A DNA stretch of 64,000 nucleotides. It comes from RUG563 sp964423675. Lineage in GTDB: Bacteria; Bacillota; Clostridia; Christensenellales; Aristaeellaceae. The position numbers were made by a program, and so were the translations under genes. Each line of letters starts with the position of its first letter. Positions within the stretch are counted from its first letter, which is position 1. Shown here piece by piece: positions 7,383 through 16,833 of this stretch. A model generated the notes under the pieces. It had not been told where the DNA came from. It saw nothing but the letters and a program-made list of their open reading frames with translations, and made no database searches. The stretch covers positions 31,302-95,301 of the forward strand of contig CAYRFP010000002.1 of the NCBI GenBank assembly GCA_964423675.1, written 5' to 3'.

Positions 7383-10300
7383 TTATAATTGAAACAGCGT
7401 CACCTGATTGGTTTCCGCCAGTTCCTTCAGGCAGCCGTGCTCCCGCAGCAGATCCAGCACGGCGCTGGACAGCTTGGCTCGGTTTTTCAGATCTTCAACG
7501 GAGATAAACGGCGTAGTTCTGGCCTCCACGATACCAATGGCTGCAGATTCGCCCAGGCCGCCCAGCGCCGTGAAGGGCACCCGCAGCGTGGTTTCGCCTT
7601 CCGGGATGAAACGGGAAACATCGCTCTTATACAGATCCGCCGGCAGGAAAGAAAAGCCCCGCGCCATCATTTCCAGCACCAGCTCCATGGCGGTGATGGC
7701 ATCCTTATCCTTGGCGGTGGTTTGCTTTTGCGCGTCCTGGTCATACATTTCCTGCAATTTGGCGCGCAATTGATCAATGGGCAGGATCATGGTGCAGGCA
7801 TCGAAGCCGTCGCCGCGAATGGTGAAATAAGCGGCGTAATACGCCAGCGGCCGATGCACCTTATACCATGCCACCCGCAGCGCCATGGTAACATACGCGG
7901 CGGCATGGCCCTTGGGGAACATATACTGGATCTTCCGGCAGCTTTCCTCAAACCAGGCGGGAACGTTATGCTCGTGCATGGCTTCTGCCATTTCAGGCTT
8001 CAGTCCCTTGCCCTTGCGGACGAATTCCATGGTGTCAAACGCCATTTTGGCCGGCACGCCCATCTGCATCAGCTGGTTCATGATGTCTTCACGGGTGCAG
8101 AGACATTGCGACAGGGGCACAACGCCCTGATCGATCAGATCCTTGGCGTTGCCCAGCCACACGTCCGTGCCATGGGACAGGCCGGAAATACGGATCAATT
8201 CCTGCATGGTGGAGGGATGCGTATCTTCCAGCATCTGGCGTACAAAGGATGTGCCAAATTCGGGTACGCCGAAGGTTCCCGTCTTGCAGCCGGCGATTTG
8301 ATCCGGTGTGACCCCCAGCGCTTTGGGCGAGGAAAAAAGGCTCATAACTGCCTTGTCATCCAAGGGAATTTTGCGGAAATTGACCCCGGTCAATTCTTCC
8401 AGCATATGCAGCATGGTGGGGTCATCGTGGCCCAGAATATCCAGCTTAACCAGAATGTCGTGCATGGAGCCGAAATCGTAGTGGGTAGTCACGGTGGCGC
8501 TTTCGGTATCATCGGCAGGATGCTGCACGGCGGTGAACTGGCAGATGTCATACGCCTTGGGAAGCACCACCATGCCGGCGGGATGCTGGCCCGTGGTGCG
8601 TTTAACGCCAACACAGCCAGCCGCCAGCCGCTCTTTTTCCGCATCAGAAACGGTCATGTTTCTTTCTTCCAGGTATTTGAGCACATAGCCGTAGGCTGTT
8701 TTCTCAGCCAGCGTGCCAATCGTTCCGGCACGGAAAACAAATTTTTCACCGAATAGTTCTTTTACGTAGTTATGCGCTGTAGGCTGATATTCGCCGGAGA
8801 AGTTCAGGTCAATATCCGGCACCTTGTCACCCTTGAAGCCCAGGAAGGCTTCGAAAGGAATGTCGAAGCCATCTTTCACCAGCGGGTTTCCGCAATCTGG
8901 GCAGAGTTTGTCAGGCAGGTCAACGCCGATGGTGTATTGGGGCGGGATGTTGAAATCTGCCTTGCGGCAGTGCTCGCAGCGATAGTGCGGGGGCAGAGAA
9001 TTGATTTCAGTGATCCCGGTAAGGAACGCAACGAAGGAGGAACCCACACTGCCGCGGCTACCGACCACATAGCCATCCGCCAGAGATTTGGCCACCAGTT
9101 TTTGCGCAATGGAATACAGGGTGCAATAGCCATAACCCACGATAGCGTTGAGTTCTTTGTCGATGCGCTTTTGCACGATCTCGGGCAGCTCGTCTCCATA
9201 GAGCCGATGGGCAGTGCCGTAAGTCAAATTTTTTATATCATCCTCTGCCGTTTCCCAGAAGGGGGAGAAGGTGGTTTTGCCCTCGGGGTGCGGCGGGAAC
9301 AGAGCCACCGTGCCCACGCGATCGGCAATTTTCTTGGGATTATCGATGACCACCTCGTGAGCCTTTTTGGCGCCCAGATATGCAAACTCTTGCAGCATTT
9401 CATCAGTGGTTTTCAGATACAGCGGCGGTTGATGATCCGCATCACTAAAGCCCTGGCCGGCCTGCAAAATGGCGCGGAAGACGGAATCCTCCGGATCCAG
9501 AAAGTGCACGTCGCCCGTCGCGACCACGGGCAGCCCCAGTTTTTCGCCCAAGCGCACGATGCGGCGATTAAATTCCCGCAGCGCTTCATCATCCGCCACG
9601 CGCCCTTCCCGGGTTAGAAAGGCGTTGTTGCCAATGGGCTGGATTTCCAGATAATCATAGAACCGGGCGATCTTGCCCAGCTTTTCATCGCTGGCACCAT
9701 CCACCATGGCGCTGAACAATTCGCCGGATTCGCAGGCAGAGCCAACCACCACGCCCTTGCGGTACTTTTGCAGCACGGCCCTTGGAATGTGGGGCTTGCG
9801 GCGAAAGTATTTCAAGTGCGCATCGGAGATCATGTGGTTGATGTTAGTAATACCATCCTGGCAGGTAGCCAGAAGAACCACGTGCCAGGAATTGCCCAGG
9901 GTGTATCCACTGCCCACGTCGTTGAGATCCCGCAAGGTCTGAGCGCCTTTTTTCTGCGCGTCCTCGATCATTCGGGCCAGGCATTGGGCGGTGGCTGCGG
10001 CGTCGTTTACGGCCCGGTGCGCATCCTTGAGGGAAACGCCCAGCCGCTTGCATACCGAACCCAGCCGGTGAGATTTCAATTCTGGATACAGCTTTCGTGC
10101 CAGCGTCAGGGTGTCCAGCTGCGGCGCTTCATAGGTTTGCCCCAGGCGCTTCAATTCGCTTTCCAGTACGGCGCAGTCGAACTTGGCATTGTGGGCTGCG
10201 ATGGGGCAGCCGTCTATGAATGCCATAAGCTGCGGCAGCGCCTGCTCCGCAGTGGGCGCATCGCGCAGCATCTGATCGGAAATATGCGTGATTTCCACGA

Positions 10301-11735
10301 TCTTTTGGGGCAACAGCATGCCGGGATTCACCAGCGTGCCATAGGAATCCACCACCTGCCCATGAGCCAGCTTCACCGCGCCGATTTCAATAATCCGATC
10401 CTTGGCTGTGTTCAGCCCGGTGGTTTCAAAATCCAGCACGATGATGGGCGTATCTAGCGGCAAATCGGCGCTGGCGGAAACCACCTGGTCATCATCCGTC
10501 AGATACCCTTCCACCCCGGGTAGTAGCTTGATATTGTTTTTCTTGGCGGCGGCAAAAGCTTCAGGGAATGCCTGAACCACACCATGATCCGTGATGGCGA
10601 TGGCTTCATGCCCCCATTTCGCCGCGCGGGCAATCAGATCGGAGGCGGAAACCACCGCATCCATATTGCTCATTTGCGTATGCGCGTGCAACTCAATGCG
10701 CTTTTCCTTGGCAGTATCCATACGCTGAGGCAGGACGCAACTGCTCATATCCCGCGCCATAATTACCGTTTCATGGGAATAATTATCGTATTGCGTTTCG
10801 CCTCGCACTAGGATGCCCATGCCGGGCTTAATGGCTTTGACCACCTTCTGAACGGCTTCCCGCTCCTCCTCCGTAATGGGCGGCGGTGCTTCTTCATCGT
10901 CCTTGCGGCGTCGGGGACGATAGCGCAGGAAGGTCTTGCAGCGGATTGTGGAGGTAAAGTCCGTTACCAGGAAGGAAAGCAGCACCATTTCGCCCCCGGC
11001 GATTTCCTTATCCTCGGCGGAGAGCACTTTTCCCCGGATGACAACCAAGCCGGTATCATCGGTCAGCTCCTTAATAGGCACCGGCGGATCGCCGATGGAT
11101 CGGCCACGAATGCGGCAGTCCTCTTCTTTTGGCTTTTCTTCCGCCTTTTTTTCCTGCTGCTTCTGGGCGATTTCATCAAAGCGGGCGGCTCTTTCCGCCG
11201 CCACACGATCCTGCTGCTCCCGCTCCTGTTGCAGGGCGTAAAGCCGCTTTTCTTCATCGCCGCAAACCTTTAACATAACCTCCGTATCCAGCCGGAACAC
11301 ATCCTTGATTACCTGTGCCAGCTGGGAGCGCACCTGCTGTTTTTCCAGATACTGCATAGAAAACTCATCTGGCATTTCCAGCGTCACCCGCCCGTTGCCA
11401 GGGCTCCAGTGCATATCGTATTCCCAGGAGGCCACCGCGGGATAATGGCGGATCAGATAATGGTTCAGAGGCGCGGCATATTTATCCGGGCTTTGCAGAA
11501 ATTCCCGAGCCAGACCGGGGCTGGCAATGCGAACGGAAAAACTGAGCCCTGGGAATGCGCTTTGCAATGCGCGTTTCACCACGAAAAAGCCCTTCTCTCC
11601 GATTAAAACATCGGAAAGAAAGGAGAAATATGCCTTATTTTCGCTTTTTACATAACGCACCCGTTCAATCGCGATTTTTCCTGCCGCTTCCGGCAGCGCC
11701 TGATGAACGGTTTGCAGTAATTCGTCATACGTCAT
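7383..11735 (-). CDS. polC: DNA polymerase III alpha subunit, PolC type
   Basis: PolC is the replicative polymerase of low-GC Gram-positives and contains its own proofreading exonuclease. In order, the 1,450-residue product shows an N-terminal region, an OB-fold near 225-330, a PHP segment (ELHAHTQMSNMDA near 345), the DEDDh exonuclease inserted in it (IIVLDFETTGLN near 435, HNAKFD near 517), the second half of PHP, and the polymerase core (PDIDLNFSGEYQPTAHNYV near 975, with CxxC zinc pairs just before). Length is typical. The ATG overlaps the ispG stop by 11 bases, so it is translated as the end of the frr-ispG operon. Long antisense frames across it (for example 7389-8756) are shadows. Confidence 0.98.
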   Translation of the reverse strand: MTYDELLQTVHQALPEAAGKIAIERVRYVKSENKAYFSFLSDVLIGEKGFFVVKRALQSAFPGLSFSVRIASPGLAREFLQSPDKYAAPLNHYLIRHYPAVASWEYDMHWSPGNGRVTLEMPDEFSMQYLEKQQVRSQLAQVIKDVFRLDTEVMLKVCGDEEKRLYALQQEREQQDRVAAERAARFDEIAQKQQEKKAEEKPKEEDCRIRGRSIGDPPVPIKELTDDTGLVVIRGKVLSAEDKEIAGGEMVLLSFLVTDFTSTIRCKTFLRYRPRRRKDDEEAPPPITEEEREAVQKVVKAIKPGMGILVRGETQYDNYSHETVIMARDMSSCVLPQRMDTAKEKRIELHAHTQMSNMDAVVSASDLIARAAKWGHEAIAITDHGVVQAFPEAFAAAKKNNIKLLPGVEGYLTDDDQVVSASADLPLDTPIIVLDFETTGLNTAKDRIIEIGAVKLAHGQVVDSYGTLVNPGMLLPQKIVEITHISDQMLRDAPTAEQALPQLMAFIDGCPIAAHNAKFDCAVLESELKRLGQTYEAPQLDTLTLARKLYPELKSHRLGSVCKRLGVSLKDAHRAVNDAAATAQCLARMIEDAQKKGAQTLRDLNDVGSGYTLGNSWHVVLLATCQDGITNINHMISDAHLKYFRRKPHIPRAVLQKYRKGVVVGSACESGELFSAMVDGASDEKLGKIARFYDYLEIQPIGNNAFLTREGRVADDEALREFNRRIVRLGEKLGLPVVATGDVHFLDPEDSVFRAILQAGQGFSDADHQPPLYLKTTDEMLQEFAYLGAKKAHEVVIDNPKKIADRVGTVALFPPHPEGKTTFSPFWETAEDDIKNLTYGTAHRLYGDELPEIVQKRIDKELNAIVGYGYCTLYSIAQKLVAKSLADGYVVGSRGSVGSSFVAFLTGITEINSLPPHYRCEHCRKADFNIPPQYTIGVDLPDKLCPDCGNPLVKDGFDIPFEAFLGFKGDKVPDIDLNFSGEYQPTAHNYVKELFGEKFVFRAGTIGTLAEKTAYGYVLKYLEERNMTVSDAEKERLAAGCVGVKRTTGQHPAGMVVLPKAYDICQFTAVQHPADDTESATVTTHYDFGSMHDILVKLDILGHDDPTMLHMLEELTGVNFRKIPLDDKAVMSLFSSPKALGVTPDQIAGCKTGTFGVPEFGTSFVRQMLEDTHPSTMQELIRISGLSHGTDVWLGNAKDLIDQGVVPLSQCLCTREDIMNQLMQMGVPAKMAFDTMEFVRKGKGLKPEMAEAMHEHNVPAWFEESCRKIQYMFPKGHAAAYVTMALRVAWYKVHRPLAYYAAYFTIRGDGFDACTMILPIDQLRAKLQEMYDQDAQKQTTAKDKDAITAMELVLEMMARGFSFLPADLYKSDVSRFIPEGETTLRVPFTALGGLGESAAIGIVEARTTPFISVEDLKNRAKLSSAVLDLLREHGCLKELAETNQVTLFQL

Positions 11736-12770
11736 GGAGATACTCCCGCACGGCCTTTGCCATGCCTTCAGCCAGATCGCCCGTTAGCTTGCCCACGGGC
11801 TTTCCATGGATAAAAAGCGCGCCGCAATCCTTGCCGCCGCAAAGGGCGATATCCGCATCCCGGGCTTCCCCGGGGCCATTGACCACGCAGCCCATAACGG
11901 CCACCGTGATCGGCCGCTGCACATCGCTGAATTCCGCTTCCAGCCGCCGGGCAATTTCGGCTACGTTGATCTGCGTGCGCCCGCAGGTGGGGCAGGAAAC
12001 AAAGCGGATGCCGCTTCGCAGCCCAATGGCCCGCAAGATGGCAATCGCCGCTTCCGGCTCCCGGATTGGATCGCCGGTCAGGGACACGCGGATGGTATCG
12101 CCAATGCCAGCAACAGCGCACCGATGCCGATGGCAGATTTGATCGTGCCCTGTCCCGGCAGACCGGCTTCCGTAACACCCAGATGTAGGGGATAATCGCA
12201 CTTTTGCCGCATCAGCCGATAGGCTTCCACCGTCATGGGCACGCTGCTGGCCTTCAGCGATACCACAATATCGTAAAAATGCGCATCTTCCAGAAGCTGA
12301 ATATGACGCAGAGCACTGTCGACCATCCCCTGAGCCGTTGCGCCTCCGTCGCGGGCCAGCAGATCTTTTTCTAGTGAACCGGCATTCACGCCAATACGGA
12401 TTGGCACACCATGTGCCTTGGCGCAATCCGCCACCCGGCGCACGTTTTCTGCTCCGCCGATATTGCCTGGATTAATCCGCAGCTTATGAATGCCGTTTTC
12501 CATGGCGGCGATAGCCAGGGTGTGATCAAAATGAATATCCGCTACCAAAGGAACAGGGCTGGCGTCTACCAGCGGACGCACGGCCTGGGCGCAGACGGCG
12601 TCATAGACGGAAAAACGCACCAGATCGCAGCCCGCTGCAGCCAGCGCCCGAATCTGGCTCAGGGTGGCGGCCACATCCCGGGTGTCGGTATTCGTCATGG
12701 ATTGAACGGAAACCGGACTTCCACCGCCGATGGCAACGTTTCCGGCTTTTATCTGAATTTTCGCGCCCAT
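11725..12770 (-). pseudogene. ispG: 4-hydroxy-3-methylbut-2-enyl diphosphate synthase IspG, frameshifted
   Basis: IspG is the [4Fe-4S] enzyme of the MEP pathway that makes HMBPP. The N-terminal TIM-barrel part (VQSMTNTDTRDV, VADIHFDH, KLRINPGNIGG) runs to GTIKSAIGIGALLLA and then goes out of frame near 12101-12115. The rest is intact in the next frame: GIGDTIRVSLTGDP, then the cluster-binding C-terminal domain with SCPTCGR, GCVVNGPGE and a terminal YLHDV. The family needs five residues between IG.G and GIGDT. The sequence is four bases short, as would result from loss of one copy of a CTGG tandem repeat. With dxr beside it and no mevalonate genes in view, ispG should be essential, so an assembly error is plausible. 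ATG 12770 was chosen because AGGGGGAG precedes it. Confidence 0.9.
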
Positions 12771-12784
12771 TGCGCTCCCCCTCA

Positions 12785-13879
12785 TCATTGGAATAGATTT
12801 AGCACGTCTTTGCAGGTCATCACCAGCATCAGCCCCAGCAGCACTACATAGCCTGCCAGATGCACATACGCTTCCACCTTTTCCGGCACCGGCTTGCGGC
12901 GTACAGCTTCAATGGCCAGAAAAACCAGGCGGCTGCCATCCAGACCTGGAATAGGAATCAGATTGAACAGCCCCAGGTTTACCGAAATCAATACCAGCAG
13001 CTGCACGTAAACCGTCCATCCGGATTTCTGAGTCTCCTCTGCAATCATCCGGATAATGCCCACTGGCCCGGCAGACTGGGAAAAGCCGTCCGGTGTGGTG
13101 AAAAGCGCCTTGAGCCCGGAAAGAACAGCGCCCCCCGCCTGAATGCAATAATCCGTTCCGGCTTTGACGGCTTGGAGGAGATTTGCTTTCTGATACACAG
13201 GCGTGTATTCATAGCCCAGCTGAACGCCGATCAAATAGCGCCCATCCTCGGCGCTAAAACGGGGAATCATGGCAAGCGTCAGCGTTTCATCGTTTCGCTG
13301 AATTTCAATTTGCAGCGGGGGATCATTTTCCTGATACGCGCTGATCATTTCCACTGCCGGCAGTTGACCGTTTTCGGTTAATCCGCTGGCGGCTTCTTCA
13401 TTAACCCGTAGGATAATATCTCCGGCCTGAAGTCCGGCTTCCTCCGCCGCGCTGCCTGGATTGACGCTGCTGATTACCGCCCGGCCAACGATTCCTTCCG
13501 TGGCGACCCCGATGAATAGAAACAAAATCGTGGCTGCCGCCAGCGCCAGCACGAAATTCATCACCGGACCCAGGGCGATGGTAATCATCCGTTTCCAGGC
13601 AGGGAAGCGGTTCAGGTTTCGCGGATCATCCCTGGAAACGCCGCTTACCTCGTCCTCTCCGTAAAACATGCAATAGCCCCCTGCGGGAATCAGCCGGAGA
13701 AAGAATTCGGTCTCATGCTTCTTGCTTTTCCATTTCAGCAGCTGTGGCCCAAAGCCAATGGCAAATTCCTTGACCGGAATGCCCGTTAGCCGGGCGGCAA
13801 AAAAATGGCCGCATTCATGAATCATGACCATTACGCCTAACATCACAATGGCCGCCAGCACATAATAAACCGTCGTCAT
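12785..13879 (-). CDS. rseP: Site-2 zinc metalloprotease RseP/YluC
   Basis: RseP-type proteases cut membrane-embedded anti-sigma factors and other segments within the bilayer. The 364-residue product has HECGH (HExxH zinc site) at residues 21-25 in the first helix, a PDZ domain about 120-200 (NPGSAAEEAGLQAGDIILRVN), and the second zinc ligand region NLIPIPGLDGSRL near 315. Four membrane segments are predicted by eye. ATG 13879 follows AAGGAGG; a codon 21 bases upstream is also open but lacks a site. It lies between dxr and ispG, the usual clostridial order. Confidence 0.95.
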   Translation of the reverse strand: MTTVYYVLAAIVMLGVMVMIHECGHFFAARLTGIPVKEFAIGFGPQLLKWKSKKHETEFFLRLIPAGGYCMFYGEDEVSGVSRDDPRNLNRFPAWKRMITIALGPVMNFVLALAAATILFLFIGVATEGIVGRAVISSVNPGSAAEEAGLQAGDIILRVNEEAASGLTENGQLPAVEMISAYQENDPPLQIEIQRNDETLTLAMIPRFSAEDGRYLIGVQLGYEYTPVYQKANLLQAVKAGTDYCIQAGGAVLSGLKALFTTPDGFSQSAGPVGIIRMIAEETQKSGWTVYVQLLVLISVNLGLFNLIPIPGLDGSRLVFLAIEAVRRKPVPEKVEAYVHLAGYVVLLGLMLVMTCKDVLNLFQ

Positions 13880-13904
13880 AGTTCCTCCTTGGATGGGCAT
13901 GTTT

Positions 13905-15053
13905 TTATTGGCGAATCAGCCGCTGCGCCTCTGCACGGGCCAGCCTGTCTGCTTCCAGCACTTCTTCCAGCGTCCCAGCTGACAAATGCGCCCAGCGCTG
14001 CAAAGCGCCGTCCACAATCTGCGGAATCTGACCGAAGGTGATTTCCTCCCGCAGGAAGGCGTAAGCCGCTTCCTCGTTTGCGCCGTTGAGCACGCAGGCT
14101 GCCGCGCCGCCGGCGCGCAGAGCAGCATAGGCCATGGAAATGGCAGGAAACTTTTCCAGATCCGGCGCCTCAAAGGTCAATTGGCCAAGAGCAAACAGAT
14201 CCAGTTCCTTCTCCCCGGTTTCCATTCGTTCCGGGTAGGTCATGGCGTAAAGAATGGGCAGCCGCATATCGGGAACGCCAAGCTGCGCCAGCACCGCCCC
14301 ATCCCGGAACTGAACCGCCGAATGCACGATGCTTTGTGGATGCACTACCACCTGAATCTGCTCAGGCTGCGCATGAAACAGCCATTTGGCTTCAATAATC
14401 TCCAGCGCCTTATTAAACATGGAGGCGGAATCGATGGTGATCTTGCTGCCCATACTCCAGGTGGGATGCCCCAGCGCCTGGGCAATGGTGGCAGTCTGCA
14501 TCCGCTGTTTATCCCAAGTGCGGAAAGGTCCGCCGGAGGCGGTGAGTAAAATTTTGGTGTAAGGATTCCCGCCTGCACCCTGCAGGCATTGGAAAATGGC
14601 GCTGTGTTCGCTGTCTACGGGAAGAAGCGTTGGGCCGCTTTCATCAGGGGGACAGGCAGCCATAACAATTTGTCCGCCGGCTACCAGCGTTTCTTTATTA
14701 GCCAGCAGCACCCGCTTGCCTGCCTGACGCGCGGCCAGCACGGCTTTGAGCCCTACCATGCCCACCACTGCCGCCAGCACATCCCGCCCCTCGCATTCCC
14801 GGGCTACTGTTTCCAGCGCGGCTTCTCCAAACAGGAAATGGCAAAATCGCAGATCATCCGGAATCTGCGCGTGATCAACGCCAGTCAGTGCCGCCAGCCT
14901 TGGCCGCAGCAGACGAACCTGCTCAAATAAAAGCGCCGCATTTTTATGAGCGGTCAACGCCGTCACAAAAAAGCGGCCGGGATGCAAGGAAATCACGTCG
15001 ATAGCCTGACGGCCGATGGAACCGGTACTGCCCAAAATTGCAATGCCCTGCAT
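13905..15053 (-). CDS. dxr: 1-deoxy-D-xylulose 5-phosphate reductoisomerase
   Basis: Dxr makes 2-C-methyl-D-erythritol 4-phosphate, the first committed step of the MEP isoprenoid pathway, with NADPH and a divalent metal. The 382-residue product has the NADPH loop GSTGSIGRQ at residues 7-15, VDSEHSAIFQ near 150, and IDSASMFNKALEIIEA near 215 with the metal and substrate residues. Length is normal. GAGG lies a few bases before the ATG. It sits between cdsA and rseP in the operon, and ispG two genes on supplies a later step of the same pathway. Confidence 0.97.
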   Translation of the reverse strand: MQGIAILGSTGSIGRQAIDVISLHPGRFFVTALTAHKNAALLFEQVRLLRPRLAALTGVDHAQIPDDLRFCHFLFGEAALETVARECEGRDVLAAVVGMVGLKAVLAARQAGKRVLLANKETLVAGGQIVMAACPPDESGPTLLPVDSEHSAIFQCLQGAGGNPYTKILLTASGGPFRTWDKQRMQTATIAQALGHPTWSMGSKITIDSASMFNKALEIIEAKWLFHAQPEQIQVVVHPQSIVHSAVQFRDGAVLAQLGVPDMRLPILYAMTYPERMETGEKELDLFALGQLTFEAPDLEKFPAISMAYAALRAGGAAACVLNGANEEAAYAFLREEITFGQIPQIVDGALQRWAHLSAGTLEEVLEADRLARAEAQRLIRQ

Positions 15054-15085
15054 ACGCGCCTCGCTTTCTGAACAAGAAAAGGACT

Positions 15086-15110
15086 TTCCCCGTCTGCATC
15101 AGACGGGGAA
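15086..15110 (-). other. Perfect hairpin over the cdsA stop codon
   Basis: TTCCCCGTCT (15086-15095) and AGACGGGGAA (15101-15110) form a perfect ten-base stem with a five-base loop. The cdsA stop codon lies in the loop and the arm on its 5' side. On the minus-strand RNA the T-rich stretch beyond it belongs to the upstream dxr spacer, not downstream, so it is better read as a processing, mRNA-stability or attenuation element than as a plain terminator. Confidence 0.55.
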
Positions 15111-15911
15111 AAGGTTCAGCAACAAATAAACATACATCACCAGCGTGGACCAATACACGCTGTCCAGCCGATCCATCATGCCGCCGTGACCGGGGAAGAT
15201 GGAGCCGTAATCCTTCACGCCACAATGGCGCTTAATCAGGGATGCGAACAGATCGCCCAGCTGCCCAGCCAGACCGCCCAGCACACCTAGCACGATGAAA
15301 TGCCACAGGGGGGGCATCTTGGCAAAACAGGAGAAAACGCCGCACATGAGCATAGCGAACAACACGCTTCCCATCAGGCCGGCCAGCGAACCTTCTACGG
15401 ATTTGTTGGGGCTCACCGCCGGACACAGCTTCCGGACGCCAAACCTGCTGCCGATAAAGTAAGCTGCCGTATCGCCCACCAGGGGCACACCAAAGGCCAG
15501 AAGCGCCAGCAGCAGCTGATGCACCCGATCCGGGGCTTTCATCAGGCCCAGCATGCACATGCCCGGCAGCAACACACAAAACAGCGGCAGCACCGACATC
15601 AGCAGGTCTTCCAGCCGCGGCTCAGACTGGAACAACACCATCATCGCTACCAGCATACATGCCCCTGCTACCAGCGAAAACAGCGGCGAAACGCTGCCGG
15701 ACATGGCAAACAGCGGTACTGATAAAACCAGACAAAGCCAGCTGGGCCATTGCACTGGCCGGTGCCCTGCTGCGCTCATGGCGCGATAAACTTCGTACAT
15801 GGATACGCAGATGGAAGCCATATATAAAACCGAAAAGACCCAGCCGCCCATAGCCAACGCAAAGGCCAGTACAGCAACTAGACAGACCCCGGTGATGATT
15901 CTGGTCATCAT
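15099..15911 (-). CDS. cdsA: Phosphatidate cytidylyltransferase
   Basis: CdsA makes CDP-diacylglycerol from phosphatidate and CTP in the membrane, the branch point for phospholipids. The 270-residue product has about eight membrane helices and ends with the family signature, here SLIKRHCGVKDYGSIFPGHGGMMDRLDS, written across residues 225-252 (S..KR..g.KD....PGHGG..DR.D). The start overlaps the uppS stop (ATGA), so translation is coupled. Confidence 0.96.
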   Translation of the reverse strand: MMTRIITGVCLVAVLAFALAMGGWVFSVLYMASICVSMYEVYRAMSAAGHRPVQWPSWLCLVLSVPLFAMSGSVSPLFSLVAGACMLVAMMVLFQSEPRLEDLLMSVLPLFCVLLPGMCMLGLMKAPDRVHQLLLALLAFGVPLVGDTAAYFIGSRFGVRKLCPAVSPNKSVEGSLAGLMGSVLFAMLMCGVFSCFAKMPPLWHFIVLGVLGGLAGQLGDLFASLIKRHCGVKDYGSIFPGHGGMMDRLDSVYWSTLVMYVYLLLNLFPV

Positions 15912-16624
15912 TTGTTTCTTCCTCCAAACCGGCGATCCCGGCGAGCAAATTCTTCCAGCGCCCGGTGATAATCCGTCAGGCCAAAATCTGGCCAGAGGAC
16001 GGCGGGAAATTCAAATTCCGCATAAGCGCATTGATACAGCAGGAAATTGCTCAGTCGCATTTCTCCGCTGGTTCGGATCAACAGATCTACATCCGGCAAA
16101 TCATAAGTATATAATTCCCGAGCCAGACGGGTTTCATCAATTTCTTCCGGCTTTATTTCTCCAGATGCCGCCTGCCGTGCCAGACGTTGCGTTGCCCGCA
16201 CCAATTCGGCTCGGCCGCCGTAATTCAAAGCGATGTTCAGCTTGAGCCCAGTGTTTTTCTGGGTTCTGTTTTCTGCCTCCGTCACGGACAGCCGCTGCTT
16301 TTCCGGCAGGCCGTCTTTATCGCCCAGGATGCGGATGCAAACGTTTTTCTGATTCAGTTCGTCGATCTCCGAAGAAAAGAATTCCAGCAGCAGCCCCATG
16401 AGGGCGTTCACTTCCTGGGGATCACGCTTCCAGTTTTCTGTGGAGAAGGCATACAAAGATAAAGCCTCGATCTTCAGATCGCTGCTTTCGCGGATAATGG
16501 CGCGCAGGGCTTCCACGCCCTTGCGATGCCCCAGCGCCACCTGAAGGGCATGCTGCTTCGCCCATCGGCCATTGCCATCCATAATAATGGCCACATGCCG
16601 GGGCAAACGGGATAACTCGCTCAT
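15908..16624 (-). CDS. uppS: Undecaprenyl diphosphate synthase (isoprenyl transferase)
   Basis: UppS extends farnesyl diphosphate with cis-isoprene units to the C55 carrier lipid of cell-wall synthesis. The 238-residue product shows IIMDGNGRWA near residue 12, YAFSTENWKR near 70, and LLIRTSGEMRLSNFLLYQCAY near 190, all family signatures with the Mg-binding Asp in DGNGR. ATG 16624 overlaps the stop of the small upstream gene (ATGA). The frame is open further back to 16918 but that stretch is a shadow of the small ORF and frr. Confidence 0.96.
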   Translation of the reverse strand: MSELSRLPRHVAIIMDGNGRWAKQHALQVALGHRKGVEALRAIIRESSDLKIEALSLYAFSTENWKRDPQEVNALMGLLLEFFSSEIDELNQKNVCIRILGDKDGLPEKQRLSVTEAENRTQKNTGLKLNIALNYGGRAELVRATQRLARQAASGEIKPEEIDETRLARELYTYDLPDVDLLIRTSGEMRLSNFLLYQCAYAEFEFPAVLWPDFGLTDYHRALEEFARRDRRFGGRNK

Positions 16625-16833
16625 GGCTCCTCTTTTCCTGCTTCCCGCGGCGCACCGTCCAGAAACCGCGCCGCAATCCATTGCCCCTGTCTGCATAATA
16701 TCACCCGGGGTGTGCCCTCCTGCCGCGCTTGTCCGGAGCGGACAGGCGCGGCGGAAAACACCACCTGGGGCGTTTGCTCCTGCGGAAGAGAGGCCAGCGC
16801 CTCCTCCAGGGGACGGCCTAAAGCGCGCTGCAT
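16621..16833 (-). CDS. Small conserved-position protein between frr and uppS, function unknown
   Basis: A 70-residue product whose ATG overlaps the frr stop (ATGA) and whose stop overlaps the uppS ATG (ATGA). Such exact stitching at both ends argues that it is a real, co-translated gene. The N-terminus LGRPLEEALASLP looks like a short helix of the PASTA or G.(x)L.EAL kind; the middle has TPQVVFSAAPVR and GTPRVILCRQGQWIAARF, which could form a few strands. No membrane segment or signal is present. I do not recognise a function. I recall unnamed small ORFs in this position in other Clostridia but cannot confirm it here. Confidence 0.65.
   Translation of the reverse strand: MQRALGRPLEEALASLPQEQTPQVVFSAAPVRSGQARQEGTPRVILCRQGQWIAARFLDGAPREAGKEEP

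Noticed and set aside
7389..8756. A 455-codon frame on the plus strand across polC
   Set aside because: It is antisense to the conserved PolC core, has no ribosome site, and its sequence is the low-information kind that GC-rich codons give on the other strand.
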